Source of the DNA: Chitinophagales bacterium
GTDB lineage: Bacteria; Bacteroidota; Bacteroidia; Chitinophagales; UBA2359
Assembly (NCBI GenBank): GCA_020629005.1
Contig: JAHDEE010000010.1
Location: forward strand, 1-62,691
Direction: 5' to 3'
DNA length: 62,691 nt
Shown here: in pieces, positions 10,701-25,700 of the stretch
Numbering within the stretch: position 1 is the stretch's first letter
How the letters are laid out: every line of letters begins with the position of its first letter
Notes under the pieces: model-generated
Told to the model about the DNA's origin: nothing
Databases searched by the model: none
The model's input: the letters and a program-made list of their open reading frames with translations, nothing else
Made by a program: the position numbers and the translations under genes

Positions 10701-13700
10701 TGCAGCAGGCACAAGCAGCCCGCTCTATCCAGGTGGAACAGTAACCTGGGATATCGAAGTTTTCAACCAGGGAACGGAGAATGCGACTGGCGTTCAGATC
10801 ATCGACTATCTGCCTACTGGCTTAAGTTTGAATGACGCGGCCTGGTCTGGTTCTGGATCAACCGCGACTTACAATACACTGTTGAGCATCCCAGCTGGAC
10901 AAAGCCAGGTGATCAGCATAGTGACTACTGTAGACGCAGGTTTTGTAGGTACACTTGACAACCACGCTGAGGTTAGTGCTGCCCTGGATTCGGGCGGAGG
11001 AGCTGTAACTGATATTGATTCAACTCCAGATACCAGCAATACTGATACATTGGTCGACAATGAAATCAACAATGCTGGTGGCGACGAGGATGATCACGAT
11101 ATTGCATCAGTAACGGTTATCGAAGAACCGATCTTTGACCTTGCTTTGAGAAAGACGCTGGATGCAGCAGGCACAAGCAGCCCGCTCTATCCAGGTGGAA
11201 CAGTAACCTGGGATATCGAAGTTTTCAACCAGGGAACGGAGAATGCGACTGGCGTTCAGATCATCGACTATCTGCCTACTGGCTTAAGTTTGAATGACGC
11301 GGCCTGGTCTGGTTCTGGATCAACCGCGACTTACAATACACTGTTGAGCATCCCAGCTGGACAAAGCCAGGTGATCAGCATAGTGACTACTGTAGACGCA
11401 GGTTTTGTAGGTACACTTGACAACCACGCTGAGGTTAGTGCTGCCCTGGATTCGGGCGGAGGAGCTGTAACTGATATTGATTCAACTCCAGATACCAGTA
11501 ATACTGACACATTGGTTGATAATGAAATCAACAATGCCGGTGGAGATGAGGATGATCACGATATTGCGTCAGTTACAGTGATTGAGGAGCCAATCTTCGA
11601 CCTTGCATTGAGAAAGACTTTGGATGCCGCAGGAACTAGTAGCCCACTTTATCCAGGTGGCACAGTGACTTGGGATATTGAAGTATTCAATCAAGGAACA
11701 GCCGATGCGACAGGTGTGGAAATTATTGATTATCTGCCTACTGGATTGTCTTTGAATGATGCTAACTGGTCTGGGTCTGGAAACACAGCAACCTACAATA
11801 CCCTATTGAGTATTGCAGCTGGTCAAAGCCAGGTAATCAGCATTGTAACCACTGTTGATGCCGGTTTTGTTGGTACATTGGATAACCATGCGGAGGTCAG
11901 TGCTGCTCTGGATTCAAGTGGAGGAGTTGTAACAGACATAGACTCAACTCCAGATACAAGCAATACTGACACATTGGTTGACAATGAAATCAACAATGCT
12001 GGCGGAGATGAGGATGATCATGATATTGCTTCGGTGATCGTAATTGAGGAGCCAATATTTGATCTCGCATTGAGAAAGTCATTGAATATGGCAGGCACAA
12101 GTAGCCCGCTCTATCCAGGGGGCACAGTGACCTGGGAAATCGAAGTATTCAATCAGGGTACAGCTGATGCGACAGGGGTAGAAATTATTGACTACCTGCC
12201 AACTGGTTTGTCATTGAACGATGCTAATTGGACTGGATCAGGATCTACAGCTACCTACAACACCCCATTGAGTATTTTGGCAGGGCAAAGCCAGGTAATC
12301 AGTATAGTGACTACCGTGGATGCTGGATTTGAAGGCACGCTTGATAACCATGCTGAGATTAGCGCTGCATTTGATACGGCAGGAGGTGCTGCAACAGATA
12401 TTGACTCGACTCCGGACACTAGCAACTCTGATGTGCTGATTGATGACGAAATTTTGAATGCCGGTGGAGATGAGGATGATCACGATATTGCTTCAGTGAC
12501 TGTGACAACTGAACCAATCTTTGACCTCGCATTGATCAAGACCTTGAACCTGGCAGGAAGCGATAGCCCACTTTATGCTAATGGTACAGCAACCTGGGAA
12601 ATCCGAATCTTCAATCAAGGGACTATCGATGCAACTGGTGTAGAAATCGTTGATTACCTGCCAACTGGTCTGAGTCTAAATGATGCTGGCTGGACAGCTG
12701 CAGGTTCCACGGCGACCTACAACACTCTTTTGAATATTCCAGTTGGGCAAAGCGAGACTATTACAATTGTAACCACTGTTGATGCTGGTTTTGTTGGAAC
12801 ATTAGATAACCATGCTGAGATTAGTGCCGATTTAGATGGAGATGGAAATCCGGTTACGGATGTTGACTCAACTCCTGATACAGAAAACCTTGATCCGGTT
12901 GTTGACAATGAAGTTCAGAATGCTGGCGGAGATGAAGATGATCATGATATTGCAACAGTGACGGTTGAAGAGTTGATGATCTTTGATCTTGCTTTGAGAA
13001 AGACATTGAATACTGCAGGCACAAGCAGCCCGCTTTACGCTGGTGGTACGGTTACCTGGGATATCGAAGTATTCAATCAGGGAACAGAGGATGCAACAGC
13101 GATTGAAATAATCGACTATCTACCTACTGGTCTTAGCTTGAATGATGCGGCCTGGACAGGTTCAGGCACGACTGCAACCTACAATACTTTGTTGAGTATT
13201 GCATCTGGACAAAGTCAGGTGATAAGCATAGTAACCACAGTCGATGCAGGCTTCGTAGGAACACTTGACAATCATGCGGAAATCAGTGCAGGCCTTGATT
13301 CTGCTGGTGGTGCAGCTACGGATGTAGATTCGACACCTGATGTCAGTAATACGGATACATTAGTTGATGATGAGATCAACAATGCAGGTGGTGATGAAGA
13401 CGATCATGATATTGCTTCTGTAACAGTGGAGGAAGAGCCAATCTTTGACCTTGCTTTGAGAAAGACCTTGAATGCCGGAGGAACAAACAGCCCGCTTTAC
13501 GCTGGAGGTACTGTTACCTGGGATATCGAAGTATTCAATCAGGGAACTGAAGATGCGACCGCAATTGAAATCATCGATTACCTTCCAACCGGACTAAGTC
13601 TGAATGATGCGGCCTGGACCGGATCTGGTACAACTGCGACTTACAATACCTTGTTGAACATTGCAGCTGGTCAAAGCCAGGTAATCAGCATAGTGACAAC

Positions 13701-16700
13701 AGTGGATGCCGGTTTTGCCGGAACATTGGATAACCATGCAGAGGTAAGTGCTGGACTCGATTCAGCCGGAGGAGCAGCAACAGACACTGATTCGACACCT
13801 GATACTAGTAACACTGATCCATTGGTAGATGATGAAATCAACAATGCAGGCGGTGATGAAGATGATCATGACGTAGCCTCTGTAACGGTCGAAGCGATTC
13901 CACCGACACCAATCTTTGACCTTGCTCTGAGAAAGACCTTGAATACCGGAGGAACAAACAGCCCGCTTTATGCTGGAGGTACTGTTACCTGGGATATCGA
14001 AGTATTCAATCAGGGAACCGAAGATGCGACCGCGATTGAAATCATCGATTACCTTCCAACCGGACTAAGTCTGAATGATGCGGCCTGGACCGGATCTGGT
14101 ACAACTGCGACTTACAATACCTTGTTGAACATTGCAGCTGGTCAAAGCCAGGTAATCAGCATAGTGACAACAGTGGATGCCGGTTTTGCCGGAACATTGG
14201 ATAACCATGCAGAGGTAAGTGCTGGACTCGATTCAGCCGGAGGAGCAGCAACAGACACTGATTCGACACCTGATACTAGTAACACTGATCCATTGGTAGA
14301 TGATGAAATCAACAATGCAGGCGGTGATGAAGATGATCATGACGTAGCCTCTGTAACGGTCGAAGCGATTCCACCGACACCAATCTTTGACCTTGCTCTG
14401 AGAAAGACCTTGAATACCGGAGGAACAAACAGCCCGCTTTATGCTGGAGGTACTGTTACCTGGGATATCGAAGTATTCAATCAGGGAACCGAAGATGCGA
14501 CCGCGATTGAAATCATCGATTACCTTCCAACCGGACTAAGTCTGAATGATGCGGCCTGGACCGGATCTGGTACAACTGCGACTTACAATACCTTGTTGAA
14601 CATTGCAGCTGGTCAAAGCCAGGTAATCAGCATAGTGACAACAGTGGATGCCGGTTTTGCCGGAACATTGGATAACCATGCCGAGGTAAGTGCTGCGCTG
14701 GATTCGAATGGAGGAGCCGCTACAGATGTTGACTCTACACCGGATACAGTGAACACAGATGTTGTTGTAGACGATGAGTTGCAAAATGCCGGAGGTGATG
14801 AAGACGATCACGACCTTGCAACGGTAACAGTGGAAGTCGAGCCAATCTTTGACCTCGCATTGAGAAAGACGCTAAATACTGCTGGAACAAACAATCCGTT
14901 GTATGCTGGTGGAACCGTAACCTGGGACATCGAAGTGTTCAATCAGGGAACTGAAGATGCGACTGCTATTGAAATCATCGACTACCTTCCAACTGGACTG
15001 AGCTTGAACGATGCAGCCTGGACTGCAACTGGTAGCACTGCGACCTACAATACTTTGTTGAGCATTGCAGCTGGTCAAAGCCAGGTGATCAGCATTGTGA
15101 CAATAGTTGATGCAGGATTTAGCGGAACTTTGGACAACCATGCTGAGGTTAGCGCTGCACTTGATTCAGGTGGCGGAGCAGCCACTGATGTTGATTCAAG
15201 CCCGGATACGAACAATACAGATTCACTAGTTGATGATGAAATCAATAATGCTGGTGGAGATGAAGATGATCACGATGTTGAATCCGTAGTGGTAGAAGAA
15301 ATTCCGCCGACTCCGATTTTTGACCTCGCTTTGAGAAAAACAGTTAATGCTGCAGGTACAGACAGTCCTTTGTATGCAGGTGGAACCATAGTCTACGATA
15401 TCGAAGTCTTCAACCAGGGAACTGAAGACGCTACTGCGATTGAGATTACGGACTATATACCGACGGGATTGGTCTTGAATGATGCGGGATGGACCCTTTC
15501 TGGAACTTCTGCAACATACAATACAGCCTTGAGTTTACCTGCTGGACAAAGTACAGTAGTGACCATAGAATTTACGGTTGCTGCTGGCACAGTCGGAACG
15601 CTGGACAACCATGCAGAGGTGAGCGCTGCTTCAGATAGCAACGGTGATCCTGCATCGGATGTTGATTCAACTCCTGATGGAACAAACAATGATTCATTAG
15701 TAGATGATGAAATCCTGAATGCCGGAGGCGATGAAGATGACCATGATATAGAATCAGTTACAATAGGCGAGGTCCCACCAACCGTGATTGACCTTGCTTT
15801 GAGAAAGAGACTTAGTGGAACGACTGCTAGCCCAATCTATGAAGGCCAGACAGTGACTTACGAGATTGAAGTATTCAATCAGGGAACAGAAGACGCAACA
15901 GGGATACAGGTTGTGGATTATATGCCTACGGGGCTGACTTTGTCAGATGCAAACTGGACTGCTTCAGGGTCCACTGCCACTTTCGACACTCCACTATCAA
16001 TACAGGCTGGGCAATCTCAAATGATTACCATCAGCTTTATTGTAGATGCAGGAACAGTAGGCACAATTTCTAATCTTGCGGAGATTAGCGCGGCAAATGA
16101 TGCAGCAGGTAATCCTGCCACAGATGCCGACTCTACCCCGGACACTACCAATGACGATGATCTTGTTGATGATGCAATTTTCCCAACCAGTGGAGATGAG
16201 GATGATCACGATATTGCCGATATAGTTGTCGAGGTAGAGCCTGATCCGGTTATTGACCTGGCACTTCGGAAGACAGTAGACGCGGTGCAGTCAAGCAATC
16301 CGATTCTACAGGGAAGTACAGTTGTTTTTGCCATCGAAGTATTCAACCAGGGTTCAGAGGATGCAACAGGTATAGAAGTAACTGACTATCTGCCAGGTGG
16401 ACTAAGTCTGGCTGACACAGATTGGACTGAGAATGCAAATGGTACAGCTACTTACAATACACTTCTAAGTGTTCCTGCGGGACAATCGCTGACGATTTTT
16501 GTGAGCTTTACAGTTGATCAAGGCACATTAGGCTCCGTTGATAATCACGCTGAAATTAGTGATGCACTGGATGCAGACGGCAATCCTACAACAGATATCG
16601 ATTCAACTCCAGACAGCACTAATGATGATCCAACAGTGGATGATAATATCGCGGATATCGCTGGCGACGAAGATGATCACGATGTTGCTACTGTCGTAAT

Positions 16701-19700
16701 AGAAGCAGATCCGCCAGCTCCGCTGTTTGATCTTGCTCTCCTAAAGACAGTGAATTCCGTCATGTCAGATAGTCCATTACAAGCTGGAAACACGGTGGTA
16801 TATGATATTGAAGTAATCAATCAGGGTGAAGCAGATGCATTTAATGTGATGCTAGTGGATTATCTCCCATCCGAGTTGATTCTTAATGACATTAACTGGA
16901 CCAACAATGGAGATGGAACAGCTACTTACTCCAGTGGAATTGATGTAGCTGCAGGATCTTCTCAAACCGTTCAGATTGCCTTTGAGATATCTCTGCTGGC
17001 TTCCGGAACTGTGGAGAACTTCGCGGAAATCGCTTCGGCAGAAGACTCAGCAGGAGCAAATCCTGTTGATAATGATTCTACTCCTGATACGCTCAATGAT
17101 GATCCTGTTGTGGACGACGTGGTTGATGGTACAAATGGAGATGAGGATGATCATGATGTAGCCACTTTTGTTGTGGAAACCTTCGACCTTGCCTTGCGTA
17201 AGAGTGTCAACAGTGCTTTCACTGATGATCCACTATTGCCTGGCGGAGATTTAACCTTCAATATCGAAGTATTCAATCAGGGAGATGTAGATGCAACAAA
17301 TATTGCGGTTATCGATTACATTCCCGGAGGAGTAGAATTGGTTGATCCAAACTGGACACTTGATGCCAATGGAAATGCTTCGTACAACAATTTGTTGAGC
17401 ATTGCAGCTGGTCAATCGCAAGTAATCACGATTTCTTTCGAAGTCGAGAATGGATATACAGGACCAATTGTCAACTTTGCGGAAATTTCCGATGCAGATG
17501 GACCAAATGGTGAGCCTGTGAACGATGAAGATTCAACTCCGGATACTCAAAACGACGATCCAGTGGTGAATGATGAAATTGATCCAAATCCGGATGATGA
17601 GGATGATCATGACCGAGCGACAGTAAATGTTTCTCAGTTCGATTTGGCACTACAAAAGAGAGTAAATGAGATTGGAACGGATAGTCCTTTAATGGTTGGC
17701 GCTACCGTTGTTTTCGAAATAGAAGTTTACAACCAGGGAATCCTGGATGCGACAAACATCTCAGTTGTAGATTATATCCCCGCCGGACTAACACTTAATG
17801 ATGCAGGTTGGTCACAGACAGGCAATGTGGCGACTTACAATACCACCCTGGATGTTGCCAGCGGTGCTTCAGAAATTATTACGATTCAGTTTACAGTGGC
17901 TAGTGGAGCTCCTGAAACTATTGTGAATGCAGCAGAGATCAGCGATGATGCTGGTCCTGGAGGAGTAGATATTATTGATGATGATTCAACTCCAGATGAT
18001 ATTAATGGTGATGCGGTTGTAGATGATGAATTGGATCCGGATATGGGGGATGAAGACGATCACGATATTGCAACAATCGCAATTGGCGTGTTTGACCTTG
18101 CTTTGATCAAAACTGTTGCTTCAGTTTCTGACACTCCTCTAATTCCAGGAGTCAGCACAGTAACCTACGAGATAGAGGTGATCAATCAGGGTACCATTGA
18201 CGCATATAACATTCAGCTTGCCGACTACCTGCCAGCTGGCTTGAGCCTCAATGATGCCGGATGGACTAGCATGAATTCGACTGCAAACTACGACACCTTG
18301 ATAGATGTACCTGCTGGTACTTCTCAAACGGTTACGATTGTCTGTGATGTCAATGAAGGATTCTTCGGAGACATTGTTAACTCAGCAGAAATTACTGCTG
18401 CTACTGACAGTGGAGGGAATGCAGTTGTCGATATTGACTCAACACCGGATACAGATAACACGGATCCTGTGATCGACGATGTTGTGAACTCAACGAATGG
18501 TGCGGACGAGGATGATCACGATATAGCAGTTATTTCCACTGTTGCTCCTACTGCTTCAATTGAAATTGAAAAGTGGACGAACGGTGCTGATGCAGATTCT
18601 CCAGCTGGTGCGGATGTGCCAGTCATCAATGAGGGTGGCACAGTTACCTGGACCTATACTGTTGTGAATACCGGAACTCTGGATTTGGCAAATGTTATTG
18701 TGACAGATGATTTGGAAGGTGCTGTGTGTACAATCGCGCTGTTACCTGCCGGAGAGTCGGATGTATGTATATTGACAGGAACAGCTGGTGCCGGAGCCTA
18801 CCAAAATCTGGGATCTGTAATTGGTGTTCCAGTTGATGAGAATGGTAATCCTGCAACCGGTCCTGATGGAAGCTTGCTTCCTCCGGTAGAAGATGAAGAT
18901 CCATCAAACTACATCGGTGTTGAAGAGGGAGTGGCGTCTATTGTTATCGAGAAATCGACAAATAATGTCGATGCTGACAACCCTAACGGAACTGATGTGC
19001 CTCAGATCATGGTTGGCGATCAGGTAACCTGGGAGTATGTCGTGACCAACACAGGTACCTTGGATTTGGTCAACGTTGTAGTGACGGATGACCAGGAAGG
19101 TCAGATTTGTGTTCTTCCTTCATTGCCAGTAGGCGAAAGTGCAAGCTGTAATTTCGTTGGTGTGGCGACACTCGGAGATTACGCAAATCTAGCAACCGTA
19201 GTCGCAGATCCTGTTGATGAAAACGGCGATCCGGCAACAGATGCTAATGGTGATCCAATACCTTCACCGAGTGACGAAGATCCTTCTCACTACACAGGAG
19301 TCGACGATCCAGTGGCCGGAATTGTGGTGGAAAAAACCACTAACGGTGCTGACGCAGATTCACCAGTTGGAGCTGATGTGCCTGTTGTATTTGCAGGGGA
19401 GATGGTAACCTGGCAATACACTGTAACTAATACTGGTACAGTCGACCTCGCGAACGTTACCGTAGTGGATGACATGGAAGGACAAATTTGTGATATTGCC
19501 CTCTTGCCCGCAGGAGGAGTAGCAACTTGCAACTTCAGTGGAATTGCCGGAGTTGGTCTTTATGCCAATGTAGCGACAGTTACTGGTGATCCAATTGATG
19601 AAAACGGCGATCCAGCTGTGGATAGCAACGGTGATCCGATTCCTGATCCAACAGACGAAGATCCTTCCCACTACCAGGGTGAGGAAGTGCCTCAGGTTGG

Positions 19701-22700
19701 TTTCGATCTAGAGAAGTTCACAAACGGAGCAGATGCAGATGCTGCAACTGATTCAGATGTGCCAGTTCTGGGAATCGGAGAAACAGTGACCTGGCAATAT
19801 GTTGTAACAAACAGTGGAACCACTGATCTTGCTAATGTGACCATTATTGATGATATGGAAGGTCAGGTTTGTGTCATTCCTTTGTTGCCTGCTGGGTCTA
19901 ACTCAGTTTGTGAACTACAGGGAGTTGCCGATTCAGGCTTGTACTCAAACCTTGCAACAGCTACTGGTGAACCTGTTGATGGAAATGGTAATCCTGCTAC
20001 TGATCCTTCAGGCAATCCTCTTCCTGACGCTCAGGATGAAGATCCTTCGCACTACATCGGAGAGGATGATGCGGTAGCATCAATTGTAGTAGAAAAGTCT
20101 ACAAATGGTGTTGATGCTGACTTGGCATCCGATCCTTCGATTCCAGTAATCATGGAAGGCGACGAAGTTAGCTGGACTTACGAGGTTACCAATACAGGTA
20201 ATGTTGATCTGGCCAACGTTGAAGTAATCGATGACATCGAAGGTATGATTTGCACCATTCAGTTGCTACCTGCTGGCATGTCTAGCACCTGCAATCACAG
20301 CGATGTTGCTCAACTCGGTGACTATGTCAATGTTGCAGTAGCTACCGGTACTCCGGTCGACGAGAATGGAGACCCTGTACTCGATGAAAATGGAAATCCA
20401 CTTCCGGAAGTAAGTGATGATGATCCTTCACATTACACCGGTGTTGATGAACCAGTAACTTCAATCGATATCGAAAAGTACACTAATGGATTTGATGCTG
20501 ACGATGTGAATACTGACATCATTCCACAGATACAGGACGGTGGACTGGTTAGTTGGGAATATGTGGTTGTAAACACAGGTACGGTTGATCTTGTAGATGT
20601 ACAAGTGAACGATGACAAGGAAGGTCTGATTTGTGTTCTTGCCAGCTTACCTGCTGGTGAATCTGCAAGCTGTAATCATACTGGAGTAGCTGCTGCTGGT
20701 CCATATGGAAACATCGGATCTGTAGTTGGTGATCCGGTAGACGAGAATGGCAACCCTGCGGTGGATGCAAATGGCGACCCGCTTCCATCACCTACTGATG
20801 AAGATCCATCTAACTACGTAGGTACTGTTGTTGGAATTGCTGATATCAGCCTTGAAAAGTCAACCAATGGAATGGACGCGGATAACATTAGCGACAGCGA
20901 TGTGCCGCTGATCAATCAGGGTGGTCAGGTGATCTGGCAATACCTGGTTACCAATACCGGAACGCTTGACCTTGTAAACATAGAAGTCGTAGATGATATG
21001 GAAGGTCCGATTTGCACGCTACCATTCCTGCCAGCAGGTACAAGTAGCACCTGCAGCTACAGTGGGACTGCGATCAACGGAGACTATAGCAACCTGGGTA
21101 CTGTAACCGGTGACCCGGTCGATGAAAATGGTGATCCTGCAACTGACGCTGATGGCAATCTATTACCGGAAGTATCAGATGATGATCCATCAAACTACAT
21201 TGGTGTTCCAGTTCAGATTGCTTCCATTGACATCGAGAAGTCAACAAATGGAGCGGATGCAGATAGTGCCTTTGGCTCCGATGTGCCTCAACTGATGATT
21301 GGTGATCAAGTGACATGGGAGTATGTAGTAACCAACACTGGTTCCCTTGATCTTGCAAACGTACAAGTGGTAGATGATGTAGAAGGTCAGGTTTGTACAA
21401 TTGCATTTTTGCCTGCTGGAGCAGATGCAGTTTGTGATCTTGTTGGTGTTGCCGGCAATGGTCTGTACGAGAATGTGGGTACTGCAACTGGTGAACCAGT
21501 CGATGAGAATGGTGATCCAGCGGTTGACGCTAATGGTGATCCTCTAGGTGACGTGTCTGATCAGGATACTTCGCATTATAGCGGCTCAGACGATCCTGTT
21601 GCCAGCATTGATGTTGAGAAGTACACCAACGGAATTGATGCTGATTCTGCTTCTGATCCTGCTGTACCACAAATCGCAGAAGGCGAGCAAGTAACCTGGT
21701 CTTATGTGGTCACTAACAATGGTACAGTTGACCTGGCAAATGTAACTGTGGTGGATGATGTGGAAGGTGCAATCTGTACTATTCCATTCCTTCCTGCTGG
21801 AATCAGTACCACTTGTAGTATGATAGGAATCGCAGGGTCTAGTCCTTACGAAAACCTTGCAATCGCTACTGGAGATCCAGTTGACGAAAATGGTAACCCA
21901 GCCACAGATGCCAATGGAAATCCACTTCCTGATCCGGAAGATACGGACTACTCACATTATGAAGGAGTTCCAGAAGGAACTGCATCCATAGAAGTAGAGA
22001 AGAGAACCAACGGTGCGGATGCAGATTTCCCTGCGGGCCTTGATGTTCCGGCAATTCAGGTCGGTGATCAGGTTACCTGGGACTATTTTGTGACGAACAC
22101 TGGTACACTTGACTTGGCGAACGTAGAAGTGGTTGATAATATGGAGGGAGCTGTTTGTACGATTCCTTTGCTTGCCGCTGGTGAAACAGCAAGTTGCACG
22201 CTAAACGGAATCGCAGGAGATGGCTTGTACACCAACATAGCTACTGTAACGGGTGATCCTGTTGACGAAAATGGTGATCCGGCTGTCGACGGTTCTGGAG
22301 ATCCGATTCCAAGCCCGGAAGATGAAGATCCTTCGAGCTATATCGGTCAGACAGATGAGATCATGAACAGCCTGGGTGACTATGTCTGGTATGATGAAAA
22401 TGAGGATGGTCTGCAGGGATCAGATGAAACAGGTCTGGAGGGAATCACCGTGATTCTTTATACTGCCAGTGGAATGCCTATCGATGTGACCATCACTGAT
22501 CAGGATGGATACTACATCTTTACTGATCTACAAGATGGCTCCTATTACGTACACTTCCAGACTCCTGTAGGCTATGAATTGACAGACGCCAACATGGGTA
22601 ATGATGAGTTCGATAGTGATGCAGATGCTGTTGATGGAAACAGTGACATCGTATTCCTGAGCGGGGGACAAAATGATCCATCTCTAGACGCTGGTGTAAT

Positions 22701-25700
22701 TGATGAAGAAGTAATTATCTCGCAAGAGCCAGTTACACTGGAATGCAATGGTTCTACGAGCCTCTGCACCGAGCCGATTACCACTTTGGAGATTTGTCTG
22801 GATGGTCTATCTGCTGATGATCAAATCATGGAAGTAAATGTTGTGTTCGAATGCAGTCTGAACCTTGATGGTGACTGTGTCTACTATACGCCACTTCCTG
22901 GTTTCGAAAACGTGACAGAAACAATGGTGATTACAGTTTGTAATCCAATTACGCTAGTCTGTCAGGAATACTGCTATGAAATCACCGTTGGCTGTACAGA
23001 TCCTGTGGAAGCCCTTGATGATGTGTTTACAGCTAGCTGTGAAGACCAGGTACTTGATGTGCTGGCGAACGATTCTGATCCTGCGGGAGAAACACTCAGC
23101 ATTTGTGATTATGATCAGCCATACAATGGCACAGTGATCCTTGTAGGAGGTCAATTGATCTATAGTGCATACGAAGAGTTTATTGGATATGACGTATTCA
23201 ATTATACTGTTTGTAATGAAAGCGGAGAAGAGGCTACTGCAACTGTTGTGATCGACGTTGATTGCTACGAAATTGAGGAGCCTACCGCTATTGATGATGT
23301 GATCAGCACACTTTGCACCGAGCCAGTCAGCATTCAGGTTTTGTCCAATGACATCAGTCCAGCAGGCACAGCTCTTACGATCTGTTCTGTAGCACAGCCT
23401 TTGAATGGTACGACTACTTTTGCAAACGGTGTAGTGCTCTACACACCTTTGTATGGATTTACCGGATTCGATTCTTTCGAATACACGATCTGTACAGAAG
23501 ATGGTGTGGGATCAACTGCTACTGTAGTAGTAGATGTAGATTGTGAGGACATTGAAGAGCCGGAAGCAGCCAATGACACTGCTATGACCGAATGTGGCGA
23601 GTCAATAACTGTACAGGTGCTCTCAAATGATTATAACCCTACTGCAACTCCATTGAGTGTTTGTTCTGTAAGTCAACCATTGAACGGTACCACTGTACTT
23701 TCAGGTTCGAATGTAGTCTACACTCCAAATGCGAATTTCAGTGGATTTGATTCATTTACTTATGAGCTTTGCGATCAAGACGGAGTAGGCTCTACAGCGA
23801 CTGTAACGGTGGCTGTCGATTGCCTGGAACCACAGGAGCCATTGGCAGTGGGTGACATTGCTTCAACCAACTGTGACGAATCAGTTACAATTGATGTTCT
23901 TAGCAATGATCTGAGCCAATCTGGTGCTGCACTGAGCATTTGTTCTGTAGGGCAACCTCTGAACGGAATGGCAACACAATCAGGAGGTACCATCATCTAC
24001 ACGCCAAATGCAGACTTCAATGGATTTGATACTTTCACCTACACGCTTTGTAGTGAAAACGGAATCGGATCTACCACCTCTGTTACAATTGCTGTGGAGT
24101 GTGTTGAACCTGAAGAACCAGAGCAGCCAGTCGCTGTGAATGACATTGCATACGCAAATTGCGGTGAACCAGTAACTGTTTCTGTTCTTACTAACGACCT
24201 GAATCCAAATGCAACAGCATTGACGATTTGTTCACTAGGACAGTCTATGAACGGTACAACGACGCTATCCGGAAACTCGATCATCTACACTCCGAATCCA
24301 ACCTTCAGCGGATTTGATTCATTTACCTACACACTTTGTGGTCAAAACGGTATTGGATCTACAGCTACTGTTACAGTTGCAGTTGATTGTGATGAGCCCG
24401 AAGAGCCCGAAGATCCTATGGCAATGAATGACATTGCTTCGGCGACGTGCTCGGAGCCGGTTACCATCTCAGTGCTAGCCAATGATCTGAATCCAACGAA
24501 TGCAGCTTTGACCATTTGTTCAGTAGGACAAGCATTCAATGGTGTAGCATCACTATCTGGCAGCAGCATAGTGTACACTCCAAATGCAGACTTCAATGGA
24601 TTTGATAGCTTCACTTATACCCTCTGTGGCGTAAATGGTGCTGGATCTACGGCAACCGTAACGGTAGCTGTGGATTGTGAAGAGCCTCAGGAGCCAACCG
24701 CTCTAAATGACTCCGCATCGACTAACTGTGGTAATCCAGTGACGATTTCAGTACTGTCTAATGATTTGAATCCATCAGGAATTAATTTGACGATTTGTGC
24801 TGTAGGTCAGACCTTCAATGGTACGGCTGTACTCTCTGGTGGAAATGTAATTTACACCCCGAATGCAGGCTTCAGCGGATTTGACAGCTTTACTTACACA
24901 CTTTGTGGAAGCAATGGAAACGGATCTACTGCAACAGTAACCGTAGCCGTAGATTGTGTGCAGCCTCAAGAGCCTACAGCTCTGAATGATTCTGCAACAA
25001 CCAGCTGTACTAATCCAGTTACTGTATCGGTACTGTCTAATGATTTGAATCCAGGTGGGGCAAACTTGACAATCTGCTCAGTAGGACAGGCCTTCAATGG
25101 ATCTGCCGTGATCTCTGGTTCCAATGTGATCTATACACCTAACACTGGCTTTAGCGGCTTTGATACCTTCACCTACACCCTTTGTGGAACGAATGGCACT
25201 GGGTCAACAGCCACAGTTACTGTAGCAGTTGATTGTGTAGGGCCACAAGAGCCGACAGCTCTAAACGACTCTGCGTCTACTAATTGCACGAATCCAGTTA
25301 CGATATCAGTTCTTTCGAATGATCTGAATCCTGGTGGAGCTAATCTGACGATCTGCTCTGTAGGACAGGCCTTCAATGGATCTGCTGTGATCTCTGGATC
25401 TAATGTGATTTACACACCGAACGCTGGCTTCAGCGGATTCGATAGCTTCACTTACACACTTTGTGGAAGCAATGGAAACGGATCTACAGCTACTGTTACG
25501 GTATCAGTCGATTGTGTGCAGCCCCAGGAGCCAACAGCTCTGAACGATTCTGCTTCAACCAACTGCACAAATCCGGTTACGGTAGCCGTGTTGGCTAATG
25601 ATCAGAACCCTACTGGTATGAACCTAAGCATCTGCTCTGTAGGTACTGCCTACAATGGTACTGCGGTGATTTCAGGTAGTAATGTGATTTATACGCCTAA

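Larger units (their letters stand above)
5182..18552 (+). repeat. Array of 29 DUF11-type repeats (FDLAL class)
   Basis: The repeats are in-frame coding units of about 450-474 bp, each starting with a (F/Y/I)DLAL motif and including V.NQGT, DY.P.GL.LND, a (N/V).AEIS strand and the acidic closing signature. Units 12-22 (about 10200-15300) share the wording SPLY.GGTVTW and are much more alike than units 1-11 and 23-29. Linkers between units vary, for example IPPTPI before units 20, 21 and 23. Confidence 0.93.
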
